DNA of 64,000 bases from Parapedobacter sp964498395 (lineage in GTDB: Bacteria > Bacteroidota > Bacteroidia > Sphingobacteriales > Sphingobacteriaceae). The position numbers and the translations under genes are program-made. Every line of letters starts with the position of its first letter. Position 1 is the first letter of the stretch. The notes below the pieces were generated by a model. It did not search any database, was not told the DNA's origin, and worked only from the letters and a program-made list of their open reading frames with translations. Of this stretch, positions 1 to 8,470 are shown in pieces. The stretch lies in contig CAZCHE010000013.1 of NCBI GenBank assembly GCA_964498395.1, forward strand, positions 13,338 to 77,337, in the 5' to 3' direction.

Positions 1-401
1 CCGACATTGAAGTTCAACCAGCCGGTTTCGAGGCTGCTGCCCCTAGCCCTGCGGACGGGGATGTTAAACACCGCACCGAGTTGATTGAAACCCAGTTTAT
101 CAATGCTGTTTTGGCTATTGCTGCCAAAATAACTAGCTTTATTCCGATCATTGGCATAATCAATCGAAATACTGATGTCTGACTGCCCAAAGAAGCCTAG
201 TCCTGCCGGATTGCCTGAAATGGAACTGATGTCGCCCCCTAAAGCGGTTTGCGCGCCCGCTAGTCCTTTGAACCTTGCCGTAGCGCCTTGCTCGGGTTGA
301 GAAAAACGGAGGATTTCCTGTAAGTATTGTGCTTGTGTCGTAAGGGAAAAGCCACCCAACATCAGGGAAAAAAAAGCGATTTTCTTGATATTCATATTCA
401 T
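1..401 (-). CDS. Partial OmpP1/FadL-like outer membrane protein (N-terminal part)
   Basis: The reverse strand reads open from ATG at 401 to the window edge, giving about 133 residues, so the C-terminus is missing. The N-terminus is a signal peptide (MNMNIKKIAFFSLMLGG, cleavage near TQAQ). After it comes a Gly/Ala-rich stretch with LGGDISSISGNPAGLG near residues 53-68. That pattern (LGGD..S...NPAG) is typical of the Bacteroidota OmpP1/FadL/'hemin receptor' beta-barrel family, which sits in the outer membrane and is thought to pass hydrophobic substrates. A second in-frame ATG lies at 395. The family call rests on the N-terminus only, and the substrate cannot be inferred. Confidence 0.6.
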   Translation of the reverse strand, partial: MNMNIKKIAFFSLMLGGFSLTTQAQYLQEILRFSQPEQGATARFKGLAGAQTALGGDISSISGNPAGLGFFGQSDISISIDYANDRNKASYFGSNSQNSIDKLGFNQLGAVFNIPVRRARGSSLETGWLNFNV

Positions 402-421
402 GATCGGTTTCAATCAAATGT

Positions 422-487
422 AAAAAAAGCCAACTAAATTAATTATTCAGAGATGTCTCGTGTAGACGTGAATCTAATTTAGTTGGC
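422..487 (-). terminator. Rho-independent terminator of the lipoprotein gene at 532-1713
   Basis: Two perfectly complementary 13-base arms (GCCAACTAAATTA at 429-441 and its complement at 475-487) enclose a 33-base loop. Read on the minus strand, the stem is followed by seven T residues (422-428). It lies 45 bases beyond the stop of the minus-strand lipoprotein gene. Confidence 0.7.
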
Positions 488-531
488 CTGAACTGCTGCT
501 GATAAGCTGTCAATGTCTGTAGACGCTATGA

Positions 532-1713
532 TTATCCCCGGCCTCTGCCACCACTGCTACGGCTACTGCCACTAGATGAGGAGCCAGATGAGCGTGACGG
601 TGAGGATACGGAAGAACCTCGCGAACTGCTTCCGGACGAACCCGATGATACGCCACTAGGCCTCGACGAACGCGATGGGGTAGCACTTGGTCTCGAATTA
701 GAAGACGGTCGTGTAGTGCTCGCCGGACGTGTTGTACTTGAAGGACGTGTCGTACTTGAAGGACGGGTGGCAGCTGGCCTTGCACCTTGGTTACCAGTGG
801 GGCGTGTATTACCTGTCGGCCGTACGCCTTGGTTTCCGGTTGGCCTCGTCGCGCGTGTTCCTTGGGTTGCCGGTTGGCGAGTGGTTGTTCCGGTCGGCCT
901 GACGGCTTCACGTGTACCTCCACGGGTCACGCTTGTGCGTCCAGTACCTGCCGCAGGCGAGGTGGCAGTACCTCGAGTGGCGGTGCCCCTTGTCGCAATC
1001 CTTCCATTGGCATCCCGAGAGACTGCCGTACGTGTATTGGAACGCGCTGTACGCGTATTCATGCGATCACGAGAAGAGGAACGGACTGCCATCTGACGGT
1101 TGTTAACGAACCCAGGGTAATAACCACCACCCCAGCCCCAGCCGTTACCCCAGCCGCCGCCCCAACCCCAACGGTTGTACGCATACGGACCCCAGAAGCC
1201 ACGGCCGTAATAAGGGGAGTTCCATCCCCAGTAGCCGCCATAGTAGGGGCTATACCAACTGCTGCCCCAACCGAGGCCCCAGCCGCCACCCCAGCCCCAA
1301 CCGAAGCCAAGGTTCCAGCCACCTCCCCAACCCCAACCGGGGCTGTACCAAGAGTTGAATCCATACCAAGGGTCAAACCAGGGGTCATAATAAGCCATTC
1401 CGGGACTATTGTAGTAGAACCGGTTTATGCGGTTGGCATATTCACTGTCGCTATATTCATCAGCGTAGTAATCGCTGTAGTAGCCTTCATCGGCATATTC
1501 ATCAGCATAATAACTGTCATCAGCATATTGCTCGTCTTCCTGCGGCTGCTCTTCATAGTAATAATCGGGGCTTTGGTAGCTTCTTTCGACCGCCCGGGTA
1601 TTATTATTGTAGACATCGTCGCGAAAAGCGGTCTGCTTGGAAGTGCTACAAGCGCCAAAGAACAGGATGCTCGCTAGTGCTATTACGCTGGCTATTAATC
1701 TGTTGTTTTTCAT
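532..1713 (-). CDS. Low-complexity surface lipoprotein
   Basis: Predicted 393-residue lipoprotein of unknown function. I chose the ATG at 1713 because it gives a clean lipoprotein signal (MKNNRLIASVIALASILFFG, lipobox FGAC) with an AAAGGA element upstream; extending to 1827 adds an implausible leader. The mature protein has three composition zones. First is an acidic Tyr/Glu/Asp region. Next is a Gly/Trp/Tyr zone of GWGWGGGW-like units. Last is a basic Thr-Arg-Pro zone (TRPTGNQG, TRPSSTTRPSS) that runs into a Ser/Arg/Gly tail ending RGRG. No catalytic motif is visible. A cell-surface or adhesive structural role is an inference from composition. Because of the low complexity, several long frames on the other strand over this gene are shadows. 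Confidence 0.7.
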   Translation of the reverse strand: MKNNRLIASVIALASILFFGACSTSKQTAFRDDVYNNNTRAVERSYQSPDYYYEEQPQEDEQYADDSYYADEYADEGYYSDYYADEYSDSEYANRINRFYYNSPGMAYYDPWFDPWYGFNSWYSPGWGWGGGWNLGFGWGWGGGWGLGWGSSWYSPYYGGYWGWNSPYYGRGFWGPYAYNRWGWGGGWGNGWGWGGGYYPGFVNNRQMAVRSSSRDRMNTRTARSNTRTAVSRDANGRIATRGTATRGTATSPAAGTGRTSVTRGGTREAVRPTGTTTRQPATQGTRATRPTGNQGVRPTGNTRPTGNQGARPAATRPSSTTRPSSTTRPASTTRPSSNSRPSATPSRSSRPSGVSSGSSGSSSRGSSVSSPSRSSGSSSSGSSRSSGGRGRG

Positions 1714-2063
1714 TTCAACTGTCCTTTCTTGATGGTTAAAGCTCACGCTTTTATCTATATAGACCCGATTACATGCATTTGGTTTAATCGGAGTGCTATT
1801 TTTTATTCCGTTATTTGCCAAAACCATCTACCTTTGTTGACGGAATTTCAAACGCAAACTTAGATAAAGTTGCTTCGATATGCAAACCACGGTTACGTGG
1901 AATAAAAAAAGCAACATTATTTGTCGCAATCAAGCTTTTACGTGGTTCCCATGATTGCTTGCGCAATTATCGATTCCTGCCTACCGGCAGGCGGGTTTCC
2001 GTTGCAATGGAGAGGCAATTTTTAATGGAGTAAATGTTACAATAATTTTATAGAAAATCAACT
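1714..2063. other. Divergent intergenic region upstream of proS
   Basis: This 350-base stretch separates the minus-strand lipoprotein gene from proS and has no convincing gene. A TACCTTTG element (1829-1836, plus strand) matches the Bacteroidota -7 consensus TAnnTTTG but has no well-spaced TTTG upstream and lies about 230 bases from proS. A GC-rich palindrome-like element (CCTGCCTACCGGCAGGCGGG, 1976-1995) resembles a short dispersed repeat. I saw no T-box-like structure. Confidence 0.4.
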
Positions 2064-3536
2064 ATGAGCAAAGGAATAACTAGCCGCGAAACGGACTATT
2101 CTCAATGGTACAATGAACTTGTCGTGAAAGCTGACCTCGCCGAACACTCTGCTGTACGGGGATGCATGGTCATCAAACCCTATGGCTATGCCATCTGGGA
2201 AAAAATGCAGGCAGCATTAGACAAGATGTTTAAGGATACCGGACACAGCAATGCTTATTTTCCCTTGTTTATCCCCAAGTCGTTTTTCTCCAAAGAAGCT
2301 TCTCACGTGGAGGGGTTTGCCACGGAATGTGCCGTTGTGACGCATTATCGGCTAAAAAATGATGGTACGGGCAATATCGTTGTAGACGAAGAGGCAAAAT
2401 TAGAGGAAGAGCTCATCGTACGACCCACTTCGGAAACCATTATCTGGAACACCTATAAAGGGTGGATAGAATCCTATAGAGATTTACCGATCCTGGTTAA
2501 CCAATGGGCCAATGTCGTGCGTTGGGAGATGCGTACGCGGTTATTCTTACGTACCGCCGAATTTTTATGGCAAGAAGGGCACACGGCCCACGCGACCAAA
2601 GAGGAAGCGGTAGCCGAAGCGGCCCAAATGCTGGAGGTATACGCCGACTTTGCCGAGAATTGGATGGCCTTGCCAGTCATCAAGGGCCACAAAACGGAAA
2701 ACGAACGGTTTGCAGGAGCCTTGGATACCTTGTGTATCGAAGCATTGATGCAAGATGGTAAAGCGCTCCAAGCGGGCACATCGCATTTTCTTGGGCAGAA
2801 TTTTGCCAAAGCCTTCGATGTGAAGTTTACGGCAAAGGACGGAAAACTTGATTATGTATGGGCTACTTCATGGGGTGTTTCGACCCGATTGATGGGCGCA
2901 TTGGTGATGGCACACTCAGACGATGCAGGGCTGGTACTGCCTCCCAAGCTAGCCCCCATTCAAGTCGTGATCGTGCCCATCTATAAGACCGAAGAAGAAC
3001 AACAAGCCATTGGAACATTGGCAGACGGTTTGATCGCTGAGTTGAAAGCCAAAGGCATCTCCGTGAAATATGACGACCGCGATACACACCGCCCCGGATT
3101 CAAGTTTGCCGAATGGGAACTCAAGGGTGTGCCTGTGCGTATCGCTGTGGGTACGCGTGACATGCAAAACGGAACGGTAGAGATCGCCCGTCGCGATACA
3201 CAGACGAAAGAGACCGTGTCACAGGAGGGATTGGCCGGCAGGATAGAACAATTGCTGGAAACCATCCAGCAGAGTATCTACGATAAAGCACTCACATTCC
3301 GCAAAAACAACACGGTAGAGGTTAATTCTTATGACGAATTCAAGCAAGTAATTGATGGGCCTGGAGGATTTGTATCCGCACATTGGGATGGTACGGCGGA
3401 AACCGAAAAACGCATCAAGGAGGAAACTAAAGCAACGATCAGGTGTATCCCATTGAATAACAAGGAAGAAGAAGGGATGTGTATATTGACGGGAAAGCCT
3501 TCCAAGCAACGGGTGTTGTTTGCGAAGGCGTATTAG
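2064..3536 (+). CDS. proS: Prolyl-tRNA synthetase (archaeal/eukaryotic-type)
   Basis: Charges tRNA-Pro with proline in the cytoplasm. The 490-residue length fits the short ProS class that lacks the bacterial editing insertion. Class II synthetase motif 2 elements are visible: RPTSET at 120-125 and FLWQEGHTAH at 167-176. The anticodon-binding domain follows (about 290-400). After it comes the C-terminal domain of this class, with a conserved terminal tyrosine (Y490). The start ATG begins MSKGITSRETDYSQWY, the usual N-terminus of the class. It stands alone, with no cotranscribed partner evident. Confidence 0.95.
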   Translation: MSKGITSRETDYSQWYNELVVKADLAEHSAVRGCMVIKPYGYAIWEKMQAALDKMFKDTGHSNAYFPLFIPKSFFSKEASHVEGFATECAVVTHYRLKNDGTGNIVVDEEAKLEEELIVRPTSETIIWNTYKGWIESYRDLPILVNQWANVVRWEMRTRLFLRTAEFLWQEGHTAHATKEEAVAEAAQMLEVYADFAENWMALPVIKGHKTENERFAGALDTLCIEALMQDGKALQAGTSHFLGQNFAKAFDVKFTAKDGKLDYVWATSWGVSTRLMGALVMAHSDDAGLVLPPKLAPIQVVIVPIYKTEEEQQAIGTLADGLIAELKAKGISVKYDDRDTHRPGFKFAEWELKGVPVRIAVGTRDMQNGTVEIARRDTQTKETVSQEGLAGRIEQLLETIQQSIYDKALTFRKNNTVEVNSYDEFKQVIDGPGGFVSAHWDGTAETEKRIKEETKATIRCIPLNNKEEEGMCILTGKPSKQRVLFAKAY

Positions 3537-3647
3537 GATTTTAGATTTACGATTTTAGATTTGCTGACAGGCGATTTTCGGCTTCAGTCTTCGGACTCCC
3601 GATCTTCGGACTTTTTCACTTTTGATTTTTAACTTTTCACTTAACAA

Positions 3648-4787
3648 ATGAAATTCGCAACGAAAGCCATCCATGCCGGACAGCATGCCGACCCCACCAC
3701 CGGGGCGGTGATGACGCCAATATACCAGACATCGACCTACAAGCAGGCCGCCCCGGGAGACCACAAGGGGTATGAATACTCACGGGGAACAAACCCCACC
3801 CGTAAGGCGTTGGAAGATTGCATAGCGGCATTGGAAAATGGTCAATATGGATTGGCTTTTTCCAGTGGGATGGCGGCTACCGAGACGGTATTGAAGCTGC
3901 TGAAGCCGGGTGATGAGGTAATCACAGGTGACGACCTGTATGGCGGCTCCTATCGGATATTCACCAAGGTTTTTGAGCATTATGGAATCAAGTTCCATTT
4001 CGTGGATACGTCCGATCCCGCGCGGATCAGCGAAAAAATCAACGGCAATACCAAACTGATTTGGATCGAAACGCCCACAAACCCGACATTGAAACTGGCC
4101 GATATCGAAGCCATTGGAAAGCTGGCCAAGGACGCGGGTGTACTGCTCGTCGTAGACAATACCTTTGCTTCGCCCTATTTGCAGAATCCGTTAGATTTGG
4201 GAGCCGACATCGTGATGCACTCCGTGACCAAGTACATTGGTGGGCATTCGGACGTTGTGATGGGCGCGTTAGTCGTGAATGACAAGACCTTGTATGACGA
4301 GTTATTCTTTTACTACAATGCCTGCGGCGGTACACCGGGGCCCCAAGATTGTTTCTTGGCATTGCGTGGCATCAAGACCCTGCATCTTCGCATGAAGGCG
4401 CATTGCGAGAATGGACGTAGAATAGCGGAATACCTGAAAGACCATCCGAAGATTGAAACGACCTATTGGCCGGGTTTTGAAGACCATCCGGGGCATGCGG
4501 TTGCGAGGAAGCAAATGCGCGATTTCGGAGGAATGGTGTCGATCGTGCTGAAGAATGCCACGTTGCAAGATACGTTTAAGTTTGCTTCTTCATTCAAGGT
4601 GTTCACCTTGGCGGAATCGCTCGGAGGCGTTGAATCGTTAATCAACCATCCGGCAACCATGACCCATGGCTCCATCCCAAAAGAAACAAGGGAGAAAGTA
4701 GGGGTGGTAGATAATTTGATTCGGATCAGTGTCGGCATAGAGGATATCGATGATTTGCTGGCCGATCTGGAGCAAGCGTTACGTTAA
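3648..4787 (+). CDS. Cystathionine gamma-synthase/gamma-lyase family PLP enzyme
   Basis: A 379-residue enzyme of the Cys/Met-metabolism PLP family (fold type I), involved in transsulfuration between cysteine and homocysteine. Visible hallmarks are SRGTNPTR (45-52), FSSGMAA (71-77), the loop ETPTNP (141-146) and VTKYIGGHSD, where K195 should form the Schiff base with PLP. Family members differ in direction (synthase, gamma-lyase, beta-lyase) and sequence alone does not settle which applies here. The 111-base gap after proS contains short degenerate repeats (GATTTTAGATTT twice, CTTCGGACT twice). A dispersed palindromic element follows the stop codon. Confidence 0.85.
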   Translation: MKFATKAIHAGQHADPTTGAVMTPIYQTSTYKQAAPGDHKGYEYSRGTNPTRKALEDCIAALENGQYGLAFSSGMAATETVLKLLKPGDEVITGDDLYGGSYRIFTKVFEHYGIKFHFVDTSDPARISEKINGNTKLIWIETPTNPTLKLADIEAIGKLAKDAGVLLVVDNTFASPYLQNPLDLGADIVMHSVTKYIGGHSDVVMGALVVNDKTLYDELFFYYNACGGTPGPQDCFLALRGIKTLHLRMKAHCENGRRIAEYLKDHPKIETTYWPGFEDHPGHAVARKQMRDFGGMVSIVLKNATLQDTFKFASSFKVFTLAESLGGVESLINHPATMTHGSIPKETREKVGVVDNLIRISVGIEDIDDLLADLEQALR

Positions 4788-4790
4788 TGG

Positions 4791-4978
4791 AACGCGGATG
4801 ACACCGATGGAACGGATTTTCGCTGATTAGCTATAGAAACTATCTCTGCCTGCGTACCGCTGTTTGAACACGCCTAGCCGTCCGGCAGGCAAGGACGATA
4901 TAGATAGCTGGAATGGATTCTTGCAAGTTAATTATAAAAAATTTCTGCTGATCAGTTAGATCCGCGTCATCCGTGTTC
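4791..4978. repeat. Dispersed palindromic repeat (GCGGATGACAC-type)
   Basis: The element begins AACGCGGATGACACCGATGG (4791-4810) and ends with a near-complementary GATCCGCGTCATCCGTGTTC (4959-4978), so its ends form a long imperfect hairpin. Inner segments are also partly complementary (TGCCTGC near 4847, GGCAGGCA near 4884). Repeats with this kind of end sequence recur between genes in many Bacteroidota genomes. No coding frame lies inside. Its copy number outside the window cannot be seen. Confidence 0.5.
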
Positions 4979-5018
4979 AATTATGTAAAAACACAGTTCA
5001 ATTATATAAAATACATTC

Positions 5019-5882
5019 ATGTCATTCGACATCAAGCATTTCCTTGACCAGAAAGTAGACGAATACAACCGGCCGGGGTTCATTGATAACGACCCGATTT
5101 GTATCCCGCATCGGTTTACGAACAAACAGGATCGGGAAATCATGGGCTTCTTTGCCGCTGTGCTTGCCTGGGGGCAGCGCAAGACCATCATCAATAAATG
5201 CACCGAACTGATTGCGCGTATGGACGGTGTTCCTTCTGATTTCGTGAAAAATCATCGGGAGTCGGATTTGAAACGGTTATTGGGGTTCAAACACCGCACA
5301 TTCAACGATACGGATCTGCTTTATTTCATTAGTTTCTTCAAATACCATTACGCCTATCATGATTCCTTGGAGCATGCGTTTGTCCAATATTCACGCCAAG
5401 GGGAATTTCGATCCGAATACATGGATAGTAGCGTAACGATCGATGAGGATACCCTGTCTTCGCCGGTTTGTTATGCGCATGAGTTGCAACTAGACACGCT
5501 GTTCATCGAGAAAGCGTTGAATGCTTTCAGAGGGTATTTTTTCAGTTTGCCCGATTATCCGCTGCGGACAAGGAAGCACGTCAGTTCGCCATTGCAAAAC
5601 TCGGCCTGTAAGCGGTTGAACATGTTCCTTCGTTGGATGGTGCGGCACGATGACCGGGGTGTCGACTTCGGTTTGTGGAAGCAGATTACGCCTGCCCAAC
5701 TCATTTGTCCATGCGATGTACATGTCGAACGGGTGGCCCGTCGGCTTGGACTCATACACCGTAAACAATCGGATTGGAAAACCGCTTTGGAATTAACCGA
5801 AAACCTACGACAGCTGGACAGGAACGACCCTGTGAAATATGATTTTGCCTTGTTTGGTCTTGGCGTAGAAGGGGAGATGTGA
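5019..5882 (+). CDS. TIGR02757 family protein (DUF2400)
   Basis: A 287-residue protein that I recognise as the TIGR02757/DUF2400 family, which is conserved in Bacteroidota and has no established biochemical role. Supporting segments are the N-terminal FLDQKVDEYNRPGFIDNDPI, the FFAAVLAWGQRKTI block (about 44-57) and the C-terminal PCDVHVERVARRLGL block. An HhH-GPD-like fold reminiscent of DNA glycosylases has been suggested by the arrangement of the last blocks, but that is inference. The next gene begins 50 bases downstream behind its own -7 element, so the two may be transcribed separately. Confidence 0.8.
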   Translation: MSFDIKHFLDQKVDEYNRPGFIDNDPICIPHRFTNKQDREIMGFFAAVLAWGQRKTIINKCTELIARMDGVPSDFVKNHRESDLKRLLGFKHRTFNDTDLLYFISFFKYHYAYHDSLEHAFVQYSRQGEFRSEYMDSSVTIDEDTLSSPVCYAHELQLDTLFIEKALNAFRGYFFSLPDYPLRTRKHVSSPLQNSACKRLNMFLRWMVRHDDRGVDFGLWKQITPAQLICPCDVHVERVARRLGLIHRKQSDWKTALELTENLRQLDRNDPVKYDFALFGLGVEGEM

Positions 5883-5901
5883 CGGAGTGAATAGTTTTGC
5901 C

Positions 5902-5909
5902 TACCTTTG
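5902..5909 (+). promoter_or_regulatory. Candidate -7 element for the TlpA-like gene
   Basis: TACCTTTG matches the Bacteroidota -7 consensus TAnnTTTG and lies 23 bases before the chosen start codon at 5932. No clear TTTG -33 element was found at the usual spacing. Confidence 0.4.
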
Positions 5910-5931
5910 TGGGAAAAAACGTATCACCGGC

Positions 5932-6528
5932 ATGAAAAAAATCAAAGTTTCCCGTATCATCACCGTCGTATTACTGGGTTTTGTTGTGTTACTGCTTGTT
6001 AGCCCGGATACCAAAGCGTGGGTCAGCAGGGGCCTAATGAAGATCGGGCTATTCAAACCGGAACTGAAAAGTAACGAGTCTCCAATCGAAGCACGGCCCG
6101 AAGCCCACGCGGGAACCAGCTCCTCGGTGTTTTTTACCGATGGTGAGGGAAATCGAATCGATGCAGCCAACCAAGCCGGTAAAGTGGTGTTTGTCAATTT
6201 TTGGGCGACTTGGTGCCCGCCATGTATTGCGGAGATGCCATCTATCGATCAGCTGTATCAGCAGTTCAAAGATAATGAGCAGGTTGTTTTCATCATAGTC
6301 GATGTGGACAATCAATACGAGAAATCCAAAAAATTCATGGAAAGCAAGAAACTTGGCCTTCCGGTGCATTTGCCTTCCGGTGATATCCCCTCAAGCTGGT
6401 TGGGTAGCGCCATTCCCACAACACTTATACTCGATAAACAGGGCCAAATTGCCGCACGCCATGAAGGAATGGCTGATTATAGTCGTCCGGAAGTTGTGGC
6501 ATTTATCAACGAACTGATTGCGGAGTAA
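5932..6528 (+). CDS. TlpA-like membrane-anchored thiol-disulfide oxidoreductase
   Basis: A 198-residue thioredoxin-fold protein. The ATG at 5932 is preferred over an upstream start at 5887 because it gives a proper N-terminal membrane anchor (KVSRIITVVLLGFVVLLLV). The -7 element at 5902 would also lie inside the longer reading. The redox site is WCPPC (C95 and C98) within NFWATWCPPCIAEMPS, and the cis-proline region is AIPTTLILD. Such proteins reduce or oxidise disulfides in exported proteins, for example during cytochrome c maturation, on the periplasmic side of the inner membrane. The partner is unknown. It converges with the dehydrogenase gene, with 17 bases between stops. Confidence 0.88.
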   Translation: MKKIKVSRIITVVLLGFVVLLLVSPDTKAWVSRGLMKIGLFKPELKSNESPIEARPEAHAGTSSSVFFTDGEGNRIDAANQAGKVVFVNFWATWCPPCIAEMPSIDQLYQQFKDNEQVVFIIVDVDNQYEKSKKFMESKKLGLPVHLPSGDIPSSWLGSAIPTTLILDKQGQIAARHEGMADYSRPEVVAFINELIAE

Positions 6529-6545
6529 TACGATGGGGCACGTTT

Positions 6546-7523
6546 CTATCGTTCGTAAACAACAGGGTTCACACAATAAGGCAATCGTTTTCCAGTAAGC
6601 CCAGCGATCAGGTTTTCCACGGTTAGTTGCATCATTTTTGTCCGTGTTTCTATTGTCGCCGAGCCGATATGCGGTAAGATGGCCACATTGGGCATGTTAA
6701 GCAGCGGGTTGTCACTGGCCATCGGCTCTGGATTAGTGACATCAAGGCCCGCGCCCCATAGTTCCCCATCATCCAGTGCTGCCCTTAGCGCTGTTTCGTC
6801 ATGAATCGCGCCCCTCGCCGTATTGATGAAGATCGCTGTTTTTTTCATTTTCGAGAAAGCATCACGATTGAATATGCCTCGGGTCTCCTTACTGAGGTTG
6901 GCATGCACACTGAGTACATCACTCTGTTGTAGCAATTCTTCGAATGAAACCTTGCGAGCACCTAATGCCTTTTCGGCCAATTCATTACGGCTCCTATTAT
7001 GGTATAGGATAGGCATACCAAAGGCATAATGGCAGCGTTTGGCCATCTCCATGCCAATCCTCCCCAAACCGTATATTCCCAGCGTCTTTCCCTCCAGGTC
7101 GATGCCAAGGTCGGCCATGGGTTCGAAAAACCCCCAATTGCCACGGAGAATCTCCTTGTGCTTATGGATCGCTTTGCGGGCGACATTCTGCATCAATAAG
7201 AATGCGGTATCTGCCGTAGCGTTACTGAGCACATCGGGTGTATTCCCGATCGGGATACCCAGTCTGGTAGCTTCTGCCACATCCACATGGTCATAACCCA
7301 CGCTACACAGTGCGATAACCCGAAGGTGACGGCATGCTTGTAGGAAATCTTTGTCCATCTGCGCTCCACCAATGCTAAACAAGGCATCGCTTTCCATGGC
7401 ATGCGTGATCAGCTCATTTGTCGTCAGCTCGCGCTTTACTGTCCATTCGGACCATTGAAAGCCATTCGCTTCCAGTGATTGCTTGATTGGTTCCGGTACT
7501 TCGCGTGTGATAAAAATCTTCAT
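6546..7523 (-). CDS. D-isomer-specific 2-hydroxyacid dehydrogenase (glyoxylate/hydroxypyruvate reductase-like)
   Basis: A 325-residue NAD(P)H-dependent reductase that interconverts 2-oxo acids and D-2-hydroxy acids in the cytoplasm. The ATG at 7523 (MKIFITREVPEPI) is the natural start; longer readings only add intergenic sequence. The nucleotide-binding loop is GLGRIG (152-157). The catalytic triad is R237 (in NTARGAIHDE), E266 (NPEP) and H285 (LPHIGSAT). The short form without an ACT domain fits GyaR/GhrB-type enzymes better than SerA. Arg at 177, after the second beta strand (HNRSR), suggests NADPH preference, which is inference. It is divergent from pyrF with about 100 bases between starts. 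Confidence 0.85.
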   Translation of the reverse strand: MKIFITREVPEPIKQSLEANGFQWSEWTVKRELTTNELITHAMESDALFSIGGAQMDKDFLQACRHLRVIALCSVGYDHVDVAEATRLGIPIGNTPDVLSNATADTAFLLMQNVARKAIHKHKEILRGNWGFFEPMADLGIDLEGKTLGIYGLGRIGMEMAKRCHYAFGMPILYHNRSRNELAEKALGARKVSFEELLQQSDVLSVHANLSKETRGIFNRDAFSKMKKTAIFINTARGAIHDETALRAALDDGELWGAGLDVTNPEPMASDNPLLNMPNVAILPHIGSATIETRTKMMQLTVENLIAGLTGKRLPYCVNPVVYER

Positions 7524-7544
7524 CGTTATATGCAGTAAATATAA

Positions 7545-7584
7545 GTTTTTTGTTTTTTTAACAGCAATTTTTGTCTTAGGTTTG
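7545..7584 (+). promoter_or_regulatory. Candidate promoter of pyrF
   Basis: TAGGTTTG (7577-7584) fits the TAnnTTTG -7 consensus. A TTTTTTG run ending at 7552 could act as the -33 element, with a slightly long 24-base spacer. The pyrF ATG is 41 bases downstream. Confidence 0.45.
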
Positions 7585-7625
7585 CGGCAATTAAACGATG
7601 TGCACCATATAACCCTTAACATCGC

Positions 7626-8459
7626 ATGAATCGCACTGAACTCATCGACCAAATAAAAAGGAAACGCTCATTTCTATGTGTGGGCCTTGATACCGACATC
7701 TCTAAAATTCCCGAGCACCTATTGGACCATGAAGATCCGGTATTTGAGTTCAACCGGCAAATCATTGAAGCGACAGCCGATCTGTGCGTGGCGTATAAGC
7801 CCAATATTGCATTTTACGAATGTCGGGGAGTAGACGGTTGGAAAAGTTTGCAACGCACTTGGGAAGTGCTGCCGAAAGACTGCCTCAGCATTGCCGATGC
7901 GAAGCGTGGCGATATCGGCAATACCTCCAAGATGTATGCGAAGGCTTTCTTTGACTACGAAACATCGGGATTGGATTTTGATGCCATTACCATTGCGCCT
8001 TATATGGGCAGTGATTCGGTGCAGCCATTTCTAGGGTTTGAGGGCAAATGGGCAATAGTACTGGCCTTGACGTCTAACATAGGTGGACTGGATTTCCAGA
8101 CCATACCCGATAGTGAAGGGGTGCAGTTTTTCGAGCGTGTCATTCAGAAGACCAATACATGGGGGGATATCGACAACCTGATGTATGTCGTGGGAGCCAC
8201 GCGTGGAGAAGCCTTTACCGCCATCCGTAAGCATGCCCCGCGACATTTTCTATTGGTTCCCGGAGTGGGTGCGCAAGGTGGAAGCCTCCGTGATGTGTGC
8301 CAATATGGAATGAATGCAGACTGCGGACTACTGGTGAATGCCACCCGGTCGATTATATACGCCTCGAGTGGAAGGGATTTTGCAGAAAAAGCAAGGCAGG
8401 AAGCTGAAACGTTGCAAAAGGAAATGGAAGTGGAATTGGAGCAGGCCGGGATTATCTAA
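7626..8459 (+). CDS. pyrF: Orotidine 5'-phosphate decarboxylase
   Basis: Decarboxylates OMP to UMP, the last step of de novo pyrimidine synthesis. At 277 residues it belongs to the longer 'type 2' PyrF group rather than the roughly 230-residue enterobacterial form. The catalytic signature DAKRGDIGNT lies at 91-100, with D91, K93 and D96 as the charged network. The phosphate-gripping end includes LVPGVGAQGG and LVNATRSIIYAS. It is monocistronic: the upstream gene diverges and the downstream gene converges 11 bases after its stop. Confidence 0.95.
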   Translation: MNRTELIDQIKRKRSFLCVGLDTDISKIPEHLLDHEDPVFEFNRQIIEATADLCVAYKPNIAFYECRGVDGWKSLQRTWEVLPKDCLSIADAKRGDIGNTSKMYAKAFFDYETSGLDFDAITIAPYMGSDSVQPFLGFEGKWAIVLALTSNIGGLDFQTIPDSEGVQFFERVIQKTNTWGDIDNLMYVVGATRGEAFTAIRKHAPRHFLLVPGVGAQGGSLRDVCQYGMNADCGLLVNATRSIIYASSGRDFAEKARQEAETLQKEMEVELEQAGII

Positions 8460-8470
8460 TCAATACTTAT

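Noticed and set aside
716..960. Short-period repeats that might suggest a CRISPR array or minisatellite
   Set aside because: The repeats are in frame with the TRPSS/TGNQG protein repeats and lack spacer-repeat structure.
787..1677. Long plus-strand open frame opposite the lipoprotein gene
   Set aside because: It is a shadow created by the low-complexity repeats; the minus-strand frame has a lipobox, ribosome-binding site and terminator.
1815..2033. Small plus-strand ORF (72 codons) before proS
   Set aside because: No ribosome-binding site, no recognisable protein features, and it covers palindromic intergenic sequence.
1837..2063. Possible T-box leader of proS
   Set aside because: No T-box consensus or specifier-loop structure was seen; only short dyads are present.
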